A stretch of 64,000 bases of DNA from Augochlora pura (taxonomy: Eukaryota > Arthropoda > Insecta > Hymenoptera > Halictidae). Shown here piece after piece: positions 1 through 12,924 of this stretch; position 1 is the first letter of the stretch; each line of letters begins with the position of its first letter. The notes beneath the pieces are model-generated. The model did no database searches. It was not told the DNA's origin and was given only the letters and a program-made list of their open reading frames with translations. A program made the translations under genes and the position numbers. The stretch covers positions 28,085,640-28,149,639 of the forward strand of contig NC_135781.1 in NCBI RefSeq assembly GCF_028453695.1. The letters run 5' to 3'.

Positions 1-426
1 AAGGATCGATCGGCATGCGGTCGCGGCGTCTCGCCGCAATAATAGTCGATCGACGTGCACCGCAGACACCGAGAGCGGGTCCCGCGTCTCGGCCGGATGT
101 TCGAAATTTTCGCAGGGACCTTGCCGAAACGCGCGGTTTCGTGAAACAGTGGCTACGATGGCGGCGTTAGCGGTGGCGGTGGCGGTGGCGGCGGTGGTGG
201 CGGACGCCGGCACCCGTGCGCTATCGATCGGCGTCGATGCGTGTGGTCACGACGGATGAATTTCGTATGTTCCCGGCAAATGGTAAACAGCGAACGACGG
301 AGCTTAACTCCACCGCAAAGTTTCCACGTGTAGCACCTCTGTCGGAGGCCTGGCAGCCAGTCCGGCTGTCCGCCGGACGCAGCACGGCGCCGCTCGACGC
401 AGCCCGATGCAGCATGATGCACCCTT

Positions 427-450
427 TCTCTCTCTCTCTCTCTCTCTCTC
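427..450. repeat. (TC)12 microsatellite
   Basis: Uninterrupted TC dinucleotides. Confidence 0.95.
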
Positions 451-1485
451 GGCTCGCTCTTTGTCCGAGCCTGCTCTCCTCTCCTTCCTTTCGCGACGAG
501 TCCTCCCTCGTTTGGACCGCACCGCGCGTTGCACCACCGCGCGGTGGCTGTTGCGGCGGTTGCGTACGTGTGTAAATCCTACGTTAGAGGGTGTGGCACT
601 TTGCCGTCCCGCGTGAATATGCATGTATGCGACGCGAGTCGCCGCGTGTGCCGCGTACGTGTGCGTCACCCTTCGTGTTCGATGTCTCCTCTGTGCCGCC
701 GCCGCCGCCGCTGCTCTGCGTTGTGTGGACCGCCGCGCGACGACCACTGGGAAATTCGTCGATGTAACCTAGCATCCCTGTCCCGCGCTGTCTATGCCAC
801 GCTCGCCCCGACACCGCTCTCCAACATCCCGATGCACTCCCGTTGGGGACCTTTTTAAATTGCGGAGATCGATGGGGAGTCCTCGATCGATGCACCCTCT
901 CTCCCCCCCTTCGGTCCGCGGACCAAGGGGAAGGGGAATCGCGCAACAACAATCAACAGAGTTTTCGACTGTCCTGGCAATAGGGTGAAAAGGCCTAATC
1001 GATTCCGCCACTGCACCCACCCCGGGCACTCGCGATCTTCCACGCGTTTTTGAAAGCCGACGGGGTCGGGGTGAAATATACCAGAACCAATTTTTCAATT
1101 TATTGTTGCCTGCTCATACTAATAATAATAATAACTGATAATATCTATTAAATGATATAATACCCCGTTTTAACGAGCATTGGGGTATACATGTAACAAT
1201 GTAAATTCAGTGGAGACAAAAAGTTATTAATACGTCCGTTAAGTATGTAGTAGACGCGTATAACGCCTCGTCAGTATTACACTCAAAGTGGCATAATTCA
1301 CGTGGAACACTCGCATTTAGTCAAAATTATGCGAAACAAAAATGTTCCGCTTCCCTTGCAAGAGAAAACTGCTTGAATGTTCCATCGCGTTTTGAATAAT
1401 TTCAAACGACCTGTAAATGAAATCGGAACCATTCTGTTAAGACAGAATGCTGACAGTTCTGTCAGACAAGGGGCATTTCGCGTTA

Positions 1486-1503
1486 CGCGCGCGCGCGCGC
1501 GCG
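1486..1503. repeat. (CG)9 alternating tract
   Basis: Eighteen bases of alternating CG, a sequence able to adopt Z-form DNA. Confidence 0.9.
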
Positions 1504-1763
1504 AAAACGATCGGACGACGTTTTGCGTTGCAATAGGCAGGCAGTTTGATCGATCGTCGATCGTTCTCAGTTTGTCGGTTCCCTTTGATTATATTGGCTC
1601 CGGTGTACGCGCTGTAATTAATTTACCGGCGGATTGCTCGTAAAAACGCGGCCGTCCCGCGCCGAGATTAATTGAGTTTAAAATATTCCGGCTCGATTGC
1701 TTTATCGACAAATTCGAGAAACATCGAGCCCGCGTGCCGCGACTATTTCAAACCGCCGTGCTC

Positions 1764-1792
1764 CCTCTCTCTCTCTCTCTTTTTTTCTCTCT
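1764..1792. repeat. Interrupted CT-rich tract
   Basis: CT dinucleotides followed by a T run and more CT. Confidence 0.8.
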
Positions 1793-3060
1793 GCTGTCCG
1801 CCCTTTGAAGTCCACTCGATAATTTCCTCCATCACGGCACGGTTTGTCGTTCGATGCTTTTGTTGCGGTTCCCATCGATATTTTCGAGCGTGCCCACACG
1901 CCCGTGGGCCCTGCCGCGCGCGTTTAACCTCGATCGAGATCGGCCGGGATCGACGTTGCCGGAAGGAAAGACCGTCGAGAGCAGCAGCGCTGTGCTCCAA
2001 ATTCGACTCGTTCCCTCGTCCCGTATTATCCGAGCGTGTTATCGTCGGTTCCGGTAGATCTTCGCGTCTAGATCGATCCGCCGTCGCCGTTACGGTTTTC
2101 GACGAGAACGACCGATTAAACCGGTTAGCCTCGGCGAACGAGAAAACGATGGGACGAGACGCGGATGCGAGGAGCCGCGACGCCGAGCGGACGCCGAGCG
2201 ACGCCGAGCGAGGCGACGAGCCGTTTTAATTATTTCTCGCGCTGCTATGGCGAGGATTTCCTGCGAGAAAGAACGTTGAGGTTAACGAAGTAATTTCCTC
2301 TCGCGACAGAGCGTCGGCCTGTAATTGTCACAAAAGAGCCCGGCGAGAATGTTACTCTCGTTCGCGGATCGCACCGTCGCTTCGGTCGTTCGCTCGTCGC
2401 CTGCCGCTCGCGTTCTCGTCTACGAGCGAAACGTCGTTCGCGTTAATACGTTATTTCCGGGTAGCAGTTACTAGTCTACCGGGTTTCGGCGTCGCCTTTA
2501 AAGGTGCTGCTCGATAAGTTCGCAACGTCGCCCTCCGCCACCCGCGTTTAAAGCGTCGCGAATCTCCGCCCCGAAACGAGCCTTATCGCTCGGAGTTTGG
2601 AACCGTGTCGCTCGTGATCACAAAGATTCCCCGTCGAGCCTGCCCGCGTCCATCCGCAGGAAGAACATTTATATTCGCTGGCAGCGGGTATTACGTAAAC
2701 GTGGCCCGCATATCGCTAATGTTCATCGCCGCTGGTTACGGCGGATAAATAATTAATGCGACCGAATCGTGTCCGTACTACTAAAAAGAGGGCTCGGCTG
2801 TTCGCCGTTGCGTTTGCTCGCGTCGTGTGTCGTTGCAACGAGCACCTTCCGAATCGCGGAGCCGGCTACGAATCGCCGGATGCGTGATCTAGAAAATAGG
2901 TTAATTGTTACCACTCTGACGTAACTAATGTCAACCTTCGTCCGGCGACGCGTCGGTCTCTCGACCGGGGTTGAACCTTAACGATTACGAAATCGTTCCA
3001 ATTGACGGCTCTTTCGTTGCCAAAGAAAAAGATCGCTCCTTGTACAGTGGTCGAATCGAA

Positions 3061-3461
3061 TCTGTTTGAATGCCATTGTTTAAAGTATAATAATAAAGTA
3101 CAGTAATAACGAGAGGAACGACTTTATTACTTTGGAAGCTAAATTATCATTTTACCTTACTCTTTTATCTTTCCGTTTTTATCTCACTCTTACGTAATTG
3201 TTCAGCCGTCAATTACGAACTTATTCTATTTCTTTATTCTTGTGACAAAGGGTCTCGGTCCGTACTAACTAACTAAATAATAACAGCGATTATTTTGTTT
3301 GAGACAGGGGCTGGACCAAATAAAATAAATTAATATGAAATGGAATTAAAGCAATTTGCTCCTTTAGACTTGATTAATTTATATTTAATACTTTGGCGTT
3401 GTATACTAATGAGTTCTTTTTCCGTATAACGAATAAATGAATATATAAATAAATGCATAAG

Positions 3462-3505
<44 letters not shown>

Positions 3506-3600
3506 GCTTTACTTATATTTTATAATAAAATGCATGACGTAACAGTTTAACGTGTAAACTGACCGTGAACTACTAAACTATCGATATCGATGTCGGTATC
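3061..3600. other. AT-rich valley
   Basis: AT-rich sequence with an AAAT microsatellite. No gene or recognisable transposon seen. Confidence 0.6.
3462..3503. repeat. (AAAT)n microsatellite
   Basis: About ten TAAA units in an AT-rich valley; degenerate AAATGAAT-like units precede it from about 3430. Confidence 0.95.
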
Positions 3601-4219
3601 ACTAAAGAATAATTACATAGAAGTTTCCGTCCCTTTCCCTCGACCGAATCTTTGATCTTTTATATTTCATTTTCAATGTAAACGTTTTCATCGTGGCTCG
3701 GGCTCGCATCAAAGGAAAGTAACGGCCCGTTGGTTTTCCATGTGTTTTAACGAGTCCTCGTAACAAGCGAGGTTGCGATAGAGTGCACTTCCGGGAAAGA
3801 GGCCTCGCGCGCATTCTAGTCGGTGAAATTCAACAGAATCGAGCGAAAAGTCGAACAGTGACGTAGTACATCGCGGGGTCAGTTTCCGCAGGTACTCGAG
3901 GAAATAAGTTTCGCGTTAATAGCGTTTAACGCGACCCGCGTAAATTCCCGGGAAGGAAAGCCGTCCCAGGAGCATCGTCTCGTCCCAGCCGCGCTCTCGC
4001 TATTATTAATTTCGTAATTAATATTTACTAGGCCCGGTGCGCGCTCAAGCTCATTAGCATTCGTCGCCACTTGCGCGCCGCAGCGCCGGTAGCATTTTAA
4101 TTCGAATCTTTCTTGAAACCAAAAAAGGATACCGCTCCCGAGCTTTCCGGCGACCCAACCTTGCTGCACCGCTTTCTCCCTCTCCCTCCCTCTCCCTCTC
4201 TCTCACCAGTGCTCTCGCT

Positions 4220-4236
4220 CCCCCCCCCCCCCCCCC
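4220..4236. repeat. Poly-C tract, C17
   Basis: Seventeen consecutive C, followed by further C-rich blocks to 4252. The minus strand is a G run. Confidence 0.95.
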
Positions 4237-4339
4237 TCCCCCTCTGCCCCCCTTTCCTTTCGCTCGCGGGTTCGACGCCGCTCAAACCGCCCCCGTCGAC
4301 GTTATAATTTCATCGCGCGTACTCGCGGAACGGACGTGG

Positions 4340-4351
4340 AAAAAAAAAAAA
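4340..4351. repeat. Poly-A tract, A12
   Basis: Twelve A followed by GGAAGAAGG-type purine sequence. Confidence 0.9.
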
Positions 4352-5493
4352 GGAAGAAGGGAGAAAGGAGGAATAGCCAGCAGGCTGCCGCCATTGCCTG
4401 TGCCGTTGCCCGTTGCCGTCGTCGACGAACGTTGATCGTACGTGCCGCGACGAAAAATCTGTGGGTCGGTCTTTTCGAAAGCGAAATGGGAGATAATTTA
4501 ATAAGTCGATAAACGTGTTAGCGGTGCCACGAGCTGGTGCACGGACGCGCTTGTTAATGGCCTCAACGCCGCTCAAAGAGACACTCCCGCCTCGTTTCGC
4601 CGTTGTTTTGTTTTGCAATTTCAGGATGTCGGTGTTTCGCAGCTGCGCGACGCCCAGGCTATACAAGGGCGTTCCGCGAGGCTTAAGCGCTCTCGACGGA
4701 TTTCAGCCGTGGTCCTTTGCGCCGTCGTCCGGATCCTGGGACCCGGGGGTCCGCGAATTCGCGCAAATTCTGATACAGCTTTAACGACTGCCGTATAGCT
4801 GCTTCTCCGTGCTTCTCGACGCCACCGTCTTTTGTCCCCGCAATTTTCGCGACGTTCTTCCTGCCAGCGCGCGGGCGCGCGCGCGCCTTTCGCGTTCGTG
4901 ACCCCGATGTTACTTTGACGCCGCTCGAGCCGTGGCCGAGTAAATGGATGTTGGCTGGAGAGTAACGCCTCTGTCTAAAACGGAACACTCGACGGTTTCT
5001 TTACGGGCACACGGAGCTTTTTCCCCGTGCTCGGGCGTTTTTAAGTAGCCACCTCCGGGAGAAGAAGCGGAAAGGATAAGGAGGAGGACGCCCGGTGTAT
5101 TAGTCGTGGCTCCTTCGGCAGAAACGGCGTCCTCTCGACCGTGTTCCCTTCGTCGCGGAACGATCTCGATGTCTTCGGGGGGCCGTGAGACGTCCAGTCG
5201 AAAGACGCGCGCGGCACTCGTTCGCGTGGGATTCTAGGGAGAGCCCGAACGTCGCGCGGCCGGTCCTCGTTTTGTCGACAAATTCGAAGGGAATCGTGCG
5301 AGAGCCTGGTCAAAACCTCGACGGTTGATTCTATAAACGGCTGACACACATTCGAGCGGGCGATTACCCTTCCCAATTGACGGCAATTGTCCGTGACAGT
5401 GAGCTAAGAGAGCGAGGGAAGACGCGATGGGGAAACGAGCGAGAAGCGCTGACGAAGGCGCTGAACGAGGAGGTAATAGGGTGGTGGGACGAC

Positions 5494-5536
5494 TCGGAAT
5501 GGGACGAGATGGGATGGGATGGGACGGGATGGGAGG
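5494..5536. repeat. Degenerate GGGAT/GGGAC minisatellite
   Basis: GGGA(T/C)-type pentamers repeated with small variations. Confidence 0.75.
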
Positions 5537-7320
5537 GAAATTTCATTGCGTCGAATCGCATTGAAACGCGTTGAAAGTTTTCCCGCTTTATTTCCTCGTT
5601 GCTAAACTGCTCACGTAGAATGAATGGATAAGGAAGAGGTGGAAGAGGTGCAAGGAGGAAGGAGCGCCGTATATACCTATATATACGCGCGTTGCTACGC
5701 TCGACGAGTTCCGCAGAATTTCGCACGGATTCTTCGTCCCGGACGCGCTCCCGTTGTCTCGATTCTCTGGATGCGCCCAGGCACGCGCGTACCGGAAGTT
5801 TAATGATCGGACGATACTCGAAAAGTTTCGCGCTTTTTATCCCGCTCCCGCTCCCGAATCCAGAGCTCCGGCTACGGCTGCGGATCTTTCGGACCCGGAG
5901 CCGACTCGTTCCCGCAAGGCAGAGCCGTTGTTACATAACCGTAACTAGGTTCAAAGCCGCAGCACAAGCCTGGAATACGTCCGCGACCCGCCGTCGAACG
6001 TGCCGTCGTCGTTCGCGCTTCGACCGAGATTCCTGCGTTCGTTCCCGTGCGAAAGTTTCGCGAACGGGAAAAACGGACGCGTTTGATCGATACGCGCGGG
6101 AACGCGCGTCGTTCGAATTTGTGCGCGGTTTCGGTTAACGACCACTCGCGACCGCCACACCCCCGGTTGCTGGCTTTTCACGAACGAGACCGGAACCGGT
6201 GCGAAACCAGATAAGGGTGGCCATTCTTTGGTCTCGACGAAGCGGTTTGGACGGTGGCCGAATCGTTCTTTTATGCAAATCGTGGCCACGTCTTCGTTTT
6301 CGGCGGGCCGAGAGAGAGAGGCGTTCGAGAGGAGTGTCGCGATGCGGGGGTCGGTTATTCGTGCCTCGGCACCGGGCACGGGGCTCTAGCCGTCGACCGT
6401 TTCCACGATATTGGTCGATTATACGGTGCCCGGCGAAATCGGTTTTCGAGGCCATAACGTCCGTCGGTTTCCGGCCGAATATTGAAACGCGACGAACTAT
6501 CTCTCGCAGAAAGGTCGCGTGTGTCTCGGCCGGTGGTCTCCTCGCCTCGTCCCGTTCCTGTGTATAATCGAAAATGAAACAGATATTATAGTGGCGTTCT
6601 CGCGCTCCCGGACCGTCGTCGTCCCCACTGTATTTGCCCCGGCGAGCGAACGTCGTTAGCAATTAATTTGGCGAACAAATTGGTTGTGCCGAATGCATGA
6701 TTAAACTCCGTCGGGTAAATTGACCCACCGGTAAGAAAATTCCGTTCGGGAGACGACGCGCGCGTGCCGGTTTCCCTTCGGGACCGTTGTTCCACGGAAT
6801 CCTCCTCTATTTACAGAATCGCGATTAAATCGATCACGAAATTTCAATACCGGATCGAGGCCGGAATACCCGCTCGCGCCCGCAAGCTCGCCCGCTCCGA
6901 GGCGCTCGCTACAGGGATAGAATTTATAAACGAATCCGCGGCCGATATTTCGTATTTTTCTCCGAGGATTATTTCCCCTTGCCAACCCCACGACTGCCGG
7001 TGTACAATTACAGAGACGGGGCTGCTTTGACCCTCTGGACGATTACAGGGAGGAACAGAATCCTGGCAACTCGATACCGCTTCGCTACCGCGTTGACGCG
7101 CCTGGCCTCGCTTCGAACAGGCCTGTTCGTCCGGCCTGTTCAGGCGAACGGAAGGATCCTGCTCCTTTTCCGTCGAAGCGACGAGGACACGCTCCACTCT
7201 GCTTCTCCGATTTTTTATTTATTTATATATGCGGGTGTATGTGCTTGGATGGGAGTTTCGGTATATCAATTCTCAACATCCGTCACTTCGGGAACGGTTA
7301 AAAACGGCGCCCGATAATTA

Positions 7321-7805
7321 TTGTTTGATACATATATTTTAAAACGTAATAACTATATAATGAAGAGACGCGTGGATATAATGTTGTTGCCGGTGGTACA
7401 AAAAGTCGTGTTTGTCGACGCGTTGTCGAAGTCTCGTGTTCAGTCGTACTTGGTAATGGATAATGTTCTTCGCTCGCTCCCTTTCGGGCCTTTTATTTGT
7501 CAGCTAGTAGGAAGCTGGAAGGAGAGGTGGCAGAGGAAGTGGAAAGTGAAAATGGAATAACAAGGGAGCATAAAAAATCTGGACACGGGAAATGGTTGAG
7601 CCATGCTGCCTGAAGGTTTACGGATTTAATTGTTTAATGAGCTCAGATGTACTCCTCGCTAGAACGGTCGAGGAACCGAGCCCGGACCCATAAAATGGTT
7701 GGACTATGTTGTGTCCAAACAGCGGGTGAACAGCAGTTTCTACAACAACAAAAGCGAAGGCACAATTTCTGGCGAACAGCGGAGTGAATCGGTTTATAAA
7801 GATTT
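7321..7805. other. Moderately AT-rich non-coding stretch next to LINE A
   Basis: A 79-codon frame at 7321-7560 is open but unrecognised. Nothing else can be supported. Confidence 0.5.
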
Positions 7806-8465
7806 GTTTTAAAGCTGGTAACACTGGACGCAAATATGCAAATCTTATCGCATTTATTATTTATGAATGCTGTATGTTTTGTAAAACGGAACAATCGAAC
7901 GATATCTCGATGACTATGATGAGGGTTTAAAGGTCAGGGTTGACCTCGCAAAACAAACTGGAGCATTAAAATTTATAGGCGCATTAACGCTTGGACTGTT
8001 TGGTATGACGTAACGCAACTTGATACAGAAAAGCATAGATCCGTAAGGATTCTTGCGCCCTTAAAAGAGTCTCCATTTAATTTAATTTAATTTAGATTAG
8101 GTATTTATTTTACAGTTTTAATTACAGTTTTAATAAACGCTATCTTAAAACCAAATAAACTTAAACTTAAAGAAAATAAAACTCGTACATATTAATTACA
8201 AGTTTGTGTAACTTATGCAAGCTGCGATAGTTTTATTTTATTGTCCAAAATTTGGACAAGAAGGTGGGATGATCTTGTTCACATTTACAGTAAATCTTAT
8301 TGCCAAGATCGTTGATGTTTATCGTGAACATGGTTGCGAATCGAATGACCCACGCGAAAACCGTTGACCTACTTTAAAGGCAATAAAATAAGGAAGCAGT
8401 TTATGTCGAGTGCCCTGAATTTTGTAAGGAATTTTCAAGATATTTGGATACCGTATTAACGAGAC
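7806..8465 (-). mobile_element. LINE fragment A (jockey/R1-like ORF2 C-terminus), degenerate
   Basis: The DNA aligns by eye with 25318-25745 along most of its length. Translated on the minus strand, with stops and frameshifts, it gives pieces such as KIQGTRHKLLPYFIAFK, ILTDLCF, FNAPVCFAR and FINNKCDKICIFASS followed by a SFK motif. Their order resembles the region after the reverse transcriptase in insect jockey/R1-type LINEs (an RR..D..FLYK stretch, an F.VP.R.LR stretch, then a D.DIF..S...FK terminus). The palm domain is not present. About 250 bp of AT-rich DNA (roughly 8060-8320) interrupts the match to copy B. It is a dead remnant; the clade is uncertain. Confidence 0.65.
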
Positions 8466-10415
8466 GTGTTCCAGTATTAAAATAGTGGTATAATATAAAT
8501 ATAAGTTTGCAATTTTATTTGCCGGTTGCGTGACGTCTCCGCCCGATGTAACATACCGGCATTGTTAACTCCGGGGGCCGAGCACCCTTCTCCCTCTTGT
8601 TGAAAAGGGACGACTGCCCTCGTTCCAGCGGCGCCCGTTTACCCGGGCGTATTTCATAACCATCTCGACACGATTAATAAACATGTCGCGATAATCTTTA
8701 TCGCCCCGCTGTCCTTGCACAGGGGGTTTGATACGTCCGCTTGACCTCCGCGCTTTCGCCGACTCGGTTCTCCGGTGGAAATCGTAGCGGGCGCGCATGA
8801 TTCGCCGCCGCTGCCGCCGCCTCGGTCGCGCGTTTCGTAATTACACAGGTGAGAGAGTCTCCGATAAAGGCGCGGTCGTGACACGGCACGAGGCTAGGCT
8901 AGGCAAGGCAAGGCGAAACGTCCTGCGCAGCGTACGCACTCGTAGTAATTAATCTGTCGGCCAGATTATCTGTTGTCGGATAATAATAAGCGGTCGACGG
9001 GGCCACAGGCTGCCGCGCCGCCCACGGCGAGGATAATTAAACCGGCGATAAGACGTTCCAACGCGGTTCGAAATAATTGCGCTCTCGGTGTTTTCGGTCG
9101 ACAAATTAAAAGGAAAGATTCGCGAACGCTCGCGTTCTCGCTCTCTTGCTCTCCGCTCGCTCTCGTTAACTCTGGAGAGGTTGCTCCCGCGATTCGAAAG
9201 CCAAGGACTCCCTTTGCCAGCCGAGCGTTCGCTCCCCTATAGCCTTTTAACGGGAACGTATATCCCGCCGCGGTGGAACGCGAAAAGTTCCGCCGCCGAC
9301 GCCGCCTACAGGTAATCGTACTTTGGCGACGCGACAGTGTTCGCTCGGTTTTTTTCGCGACGATTCGTCTCGCGGCCAGAAAAACAGACGATTGTCGGCT
9401 GCGGGAACGAGAGGCTCGGGACCGTTGATAAGATAGCGGCCGGTCGGGGTCTCCTCGAGCAGTTAATTCGAGCACGCGGGCTCGAATCGGGGGAGCCGAG
9501 CCGGTCGATCGAGCCGCGGTGAATCGTAGCCGAGCGATAAAGTAGAATACGAGCGTTGCGGGGAGAAGCTCGCGGGTGTCGTTACGGGGTCGGGAATTAA
9601 AAGCGCGCGGCTTCGTTTCGACCGCTCACGCTCGTTAGCTCCGGGGAATCGTCGAAAGGCTCGTTTCACGGCGGCGAGGTCGAAAATGCCACGAGGAACG
9701 AGCAACGAGGAAGAGAAGGGGGGGAGTATGGTCGGTGCTCCCGGACCGCAGCGAGAACGACCTCCTCTGTTAACTGCGCGCGATTACGTTACGGCTCTCG
9801 AATAAAGATGCAGTCGTTGCAGCGACGCGCTGCACTTCTGGACGGCTTCTGTGCCGCGTCTTGCCTGCTGCTGCTGCTGCTTCTGAGCTGCTTCTGCCGG
9901 GGCTCCTGTGCATGGCTTCTGGGAGGCTTCCGGGCCACATGGACCGCATCTCGGACGCGCATCCGAGTCGCAGTCCGAAGGAGTTACCGGATAACGTGGC
10001 CGAGGATCGGACCGAGAGAGCCCGATGGATACGGAAAGAAGGTCGGAGAGAGAAAGGGACACGGGGAGTGAGAGATCGAGAGAGAGGGAGAGAGAACGGG
10101 GGAGACCGGCTCGAGGGAGAGGCGGAGTGGCAAGCTGAAGGGAGAGAGGACGGAGGTCTCATTAGGAGCTCTAACGACCCGGGTGCAGTACTCCCATCCC
10201 TATCGTGCTGAATCACCTCCCCCTTTTCTAGCGCACATTCTCTTCCTCCGACACACGAACGCCGACTTGGCGCACACAACGACTCTTGCTCTGGGGTTCC
10301 TCGTGTTCGCCCCTCTGCCCTTTCCCGCGTACCCTCCCGCCCTTTGTCCGTTGGCTCGCGCAACCCCAATCTGAAAGTCAAATTTCCTCGTGGCAACGGT
10401 AGATGTCGTGCCGTC

Positions 10416-10416
10416 C

Positions 10417-10461
<45 letters not shown>

Positions 10462-10462
10462 C
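10416..10462. repeat. (CT)n microsatellite with one interruption
   Basis: CT dinucleotides over about 46 bp, broken once by TTT. Confidence 0.95.
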
Positions 10463-10660
10463 CTTTCTTCCCCCCTTTGGCCCTTCTCGCCGCGACGTCC
10501 GCGTTGTCCGCGTTGATCCATCTCCCTCTGTTTATTGCTCCGTCTCTGTCCGATCCTCTTTACCCTCGTTCCTGTCCCGCGATACCTTCGGTTCTTCTCT
10601 GCTCGCGTCGCTTCTCGTAGCAGCGCACCGCACCCTCTGGCCAACCCCCGACCATCCAGC

Positions 10661-10709
10661 CCCGGCAATAAAACTGATAACATCATCGGGAATGTAATTA
10701 CGCGCGAGA
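10661..10709. repeat. Diverged direct repeat, copy 1
   Basis: Aligns with 11301-11348 around the shared core AAAAC(T/C)GATAACATC, followed by ATTACG. One copy has an extra ATC. The origin is unknown. Confidence 0.55.
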
Positions 10710-10836
10710 GGACGATGCCACGGCGGCTAGGGATGCTGGATCGAATTAAGAAGATACCACCGTCACCCGACGTCTGGTCACTCTCTTTCGCTTTTCACGC
10801 CCGACCCCGACCCCAACCCCAACCCACCGTCACAGA

Positions 10837-10867
<31 letters not shown>
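10837..10867. repeat. (GACACC)5 hexamer repeat
   Basis: GACACC units run into variant GAGTCC units. CCCCGA/CCCCAA units lie just upstream. Confidence 0.9.
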
Positions 10868-10868
<1 letters not shown>

Positions 10869-11300
10869 GTCCGAGTCCGACCCGAGCACCGCGCAGCTAC
10901 TTCCCCCGACTCTTCCATTTCATTCCACCGGTGGATTGCTGCGCGTAAACCGCACTTCCTCCACCGGTTGAAGGTAGGTTACTCAGCTCGGGTTACTCCA
11001 TTCTCTTGATCCCGTACGACTCTCTCCGTGCTCGTGTTCGGTTCCCGTACGAGCAGCTTGGATTTTTGCCACCGCGGATGGGACGCGCGTTTATCTTTCC
11101 CTTTTCATCTCATCTCATCTCGAAACGAAACCATCGCATTTAGGTCTCGCGGTTGTTCCTTTGCTCGTTCGAACGTGTACCGGGTGGTGTAGGTACGCCG
11201 TGGAATGGGCGGGATTCGGTCGTCGTTTCTTATCTTGGTCAACGTCCGGGAACAGATCCGGAGCACGCTTCGAAAAAAGTGGATTCCCGGGTCTCGCTCG

Positions 11301-11348
11301 GCCCGCGATAAAACCGATAACATCGGGTTTGGAAACGCGATTACGACA
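11301..11348. repeat. Diverged direct repeat, copy 2
   Basis: Partner of 10661-10709, 640 bp away. Confidence 0.55.
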
Positions 11349-12033
11349 AAGTCGGTCGATGGCGGTTCGTGGATCGAATCCGGAAGATATCGGACATCGC
11401 GACGTCGCCCCAACGCCCGCCGCGTCGGACACGGGGCGGCCGCTTTGCGAATTGCAACGCGGCGCGAATTAAGCGTCGTCTACCGTAAAAACTGTCCCTC
11501 AGGTTCTCCTGCCGTCTCGCCGCGCCGTCTTTTTGACGACTCGTCGCCTTCTCTCGGCCCGGCACCCGACCGGCGAGCCGGAAACAAAGGGAGACGTCCG
11601 ACGAAACTCGAGAAATATTCCGTATTCAGCCCCGTCTGGCAGACAACGAGAAACCGCGGACCGAACCGCGCCGGGAATACGATTACACTGGCGAGGCGAA
11701 GATTCAACTCGGTTCCCGGGAATCGAGAAATGATTTCGAATAATGCCGTGAACATATTTTGCTGGCAGGCCGGGAGCGCCCCGAGGCGCCGCGACGTTTC
11801 CGGGTATCAAGGAGACCGTGGAACTTGTTCGCCCGGAACGGAACCGACCATTTGCATTTCCGTTGTTAACCGTCGAGACAGGACAGGACTCCGCGCGATT
11901 TCACGATGAAATTTCGAAAGCTCCGCGAGATTACCGATCGGGATGCCGCACCCAGGCTGAAACGTTTACAAGTTCGACGGCCAAAGTTGCGGAAGGATTC
12001 GAGCGGGTGAGAATGGAACGGAAAGGCGAGGGT

Positions 12034-12068
12034 TGGAATGGAATGGAATGGAATAGAATAGAATGGAA
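12034..12068. repeat. (GGAAT)n minisatellite with GAATA variants
   Basis: Successive TGGAA/TAGAA pentamers. Confidence 0.85.
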
Positions 12069-12867
12069 CCGACGAGCGCGCACGGGGGCGGGGCCCCCCT
12101 CTAAAGAGCTCGAGAGAGCTGCATCGGGCTGTCTCGTTTTTTTCTTTGGTCGATGCCTCGAGACGGAGAGATCGTCCCGGTGTTCTTACGGTGACTTGGG
12201 ATTTTCCGCGGAACCGACCACGCCGGAGATCCGTGGAAACCACGAGGCTGGAAAGCGCGATGACGCGGCTGGATCGCAGACTGCGGTATTTCGAGAAAAC
12301 CCCAGTCGAGAATAATTTTTCTTCCGTCGGTCTCTCCCCTGCCTCGGTTTCTCGGCTCGAGAACCAGCCGGGAATTCTCGAGTAAACGTCGACCGTAGAG
12401 ACGGCGACCGGGGTCGAGCTCGATAATTAGAGAAATTAAGCGCGAAAACCCGATCGACGTCTCGGTGAAACGACGCGACCCGATATTTCAGCGGATCTTC
12501 GTTGAACGTCGCGCGGCTCGCGAAGTCCCGCGTTTTCTTGTCCCGCCCCCTCCCTTCCGGCCCGTCCATTTTCCGACGACATAATTTTCGCTCAGCAGCC
12601 TGTTAACGCTCGGCCGGCGTTCCCCGCCTTTTCAGCGTCGATCCGTCGTCTTTGCTCTCCCGGAGTCGCGCGCGAGCTCGTTGCTCGTCCGTTCGAATGC
12701 ACGCTGGATTTAATCGACCGAGCAAAGGGTACCAATTAGCGCGGCAATTATCGCGCAATAATATTCCTCTGTCAGAGGCCGCTTAACGCATCAATAATAT
12801 TCATGGTATGTAAGTAGCACCGGAACGTTCCGGGTTCGTTTGCGCTCGCGGATATGCAAGCTCGCAG

Positions 12868-12924
12868 GTGAACGTGAACGGGAACGCGAACCGGGAACGC
12901 GAACGCGGACGCGAACGTGAACGG
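12868..12924. repeat. GAACGN hexamer array
   Basis: About ten GAACG(T/G/C) units, some GGACGC or GAACCGG. Confidence 0.85.

Larger units (their letters stand above)
1..3060. other. GC-rich non-coding block
   Basis: CpG-dense sequence with a CT repeat, a CG repeat and an AT-rich dip at 1080-1380. Open frames overlap on both strands and consist largely of Arg, Ser and Pro. I see no gene. Confidence 0.6.
3601..7320. other. GC-rich non-coding block
   Basis: Contains the poly-C and poly-A tracts and a GGGAT repeat. A strong-looking splice acceptor pattern (T-rich tract then CAG) ends at 4623, but the sequence after it has no recognisable coding content. Confidence 0.55.

Noticed and set aside
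9808..10071. Possible secreted protein with an N-terminal Leu-rich stretch
   Set aside because: The Leu run is produced by a CTG repeat, and the downstream frame is Arg-rich and also open on the other strand as a Gln repeat.
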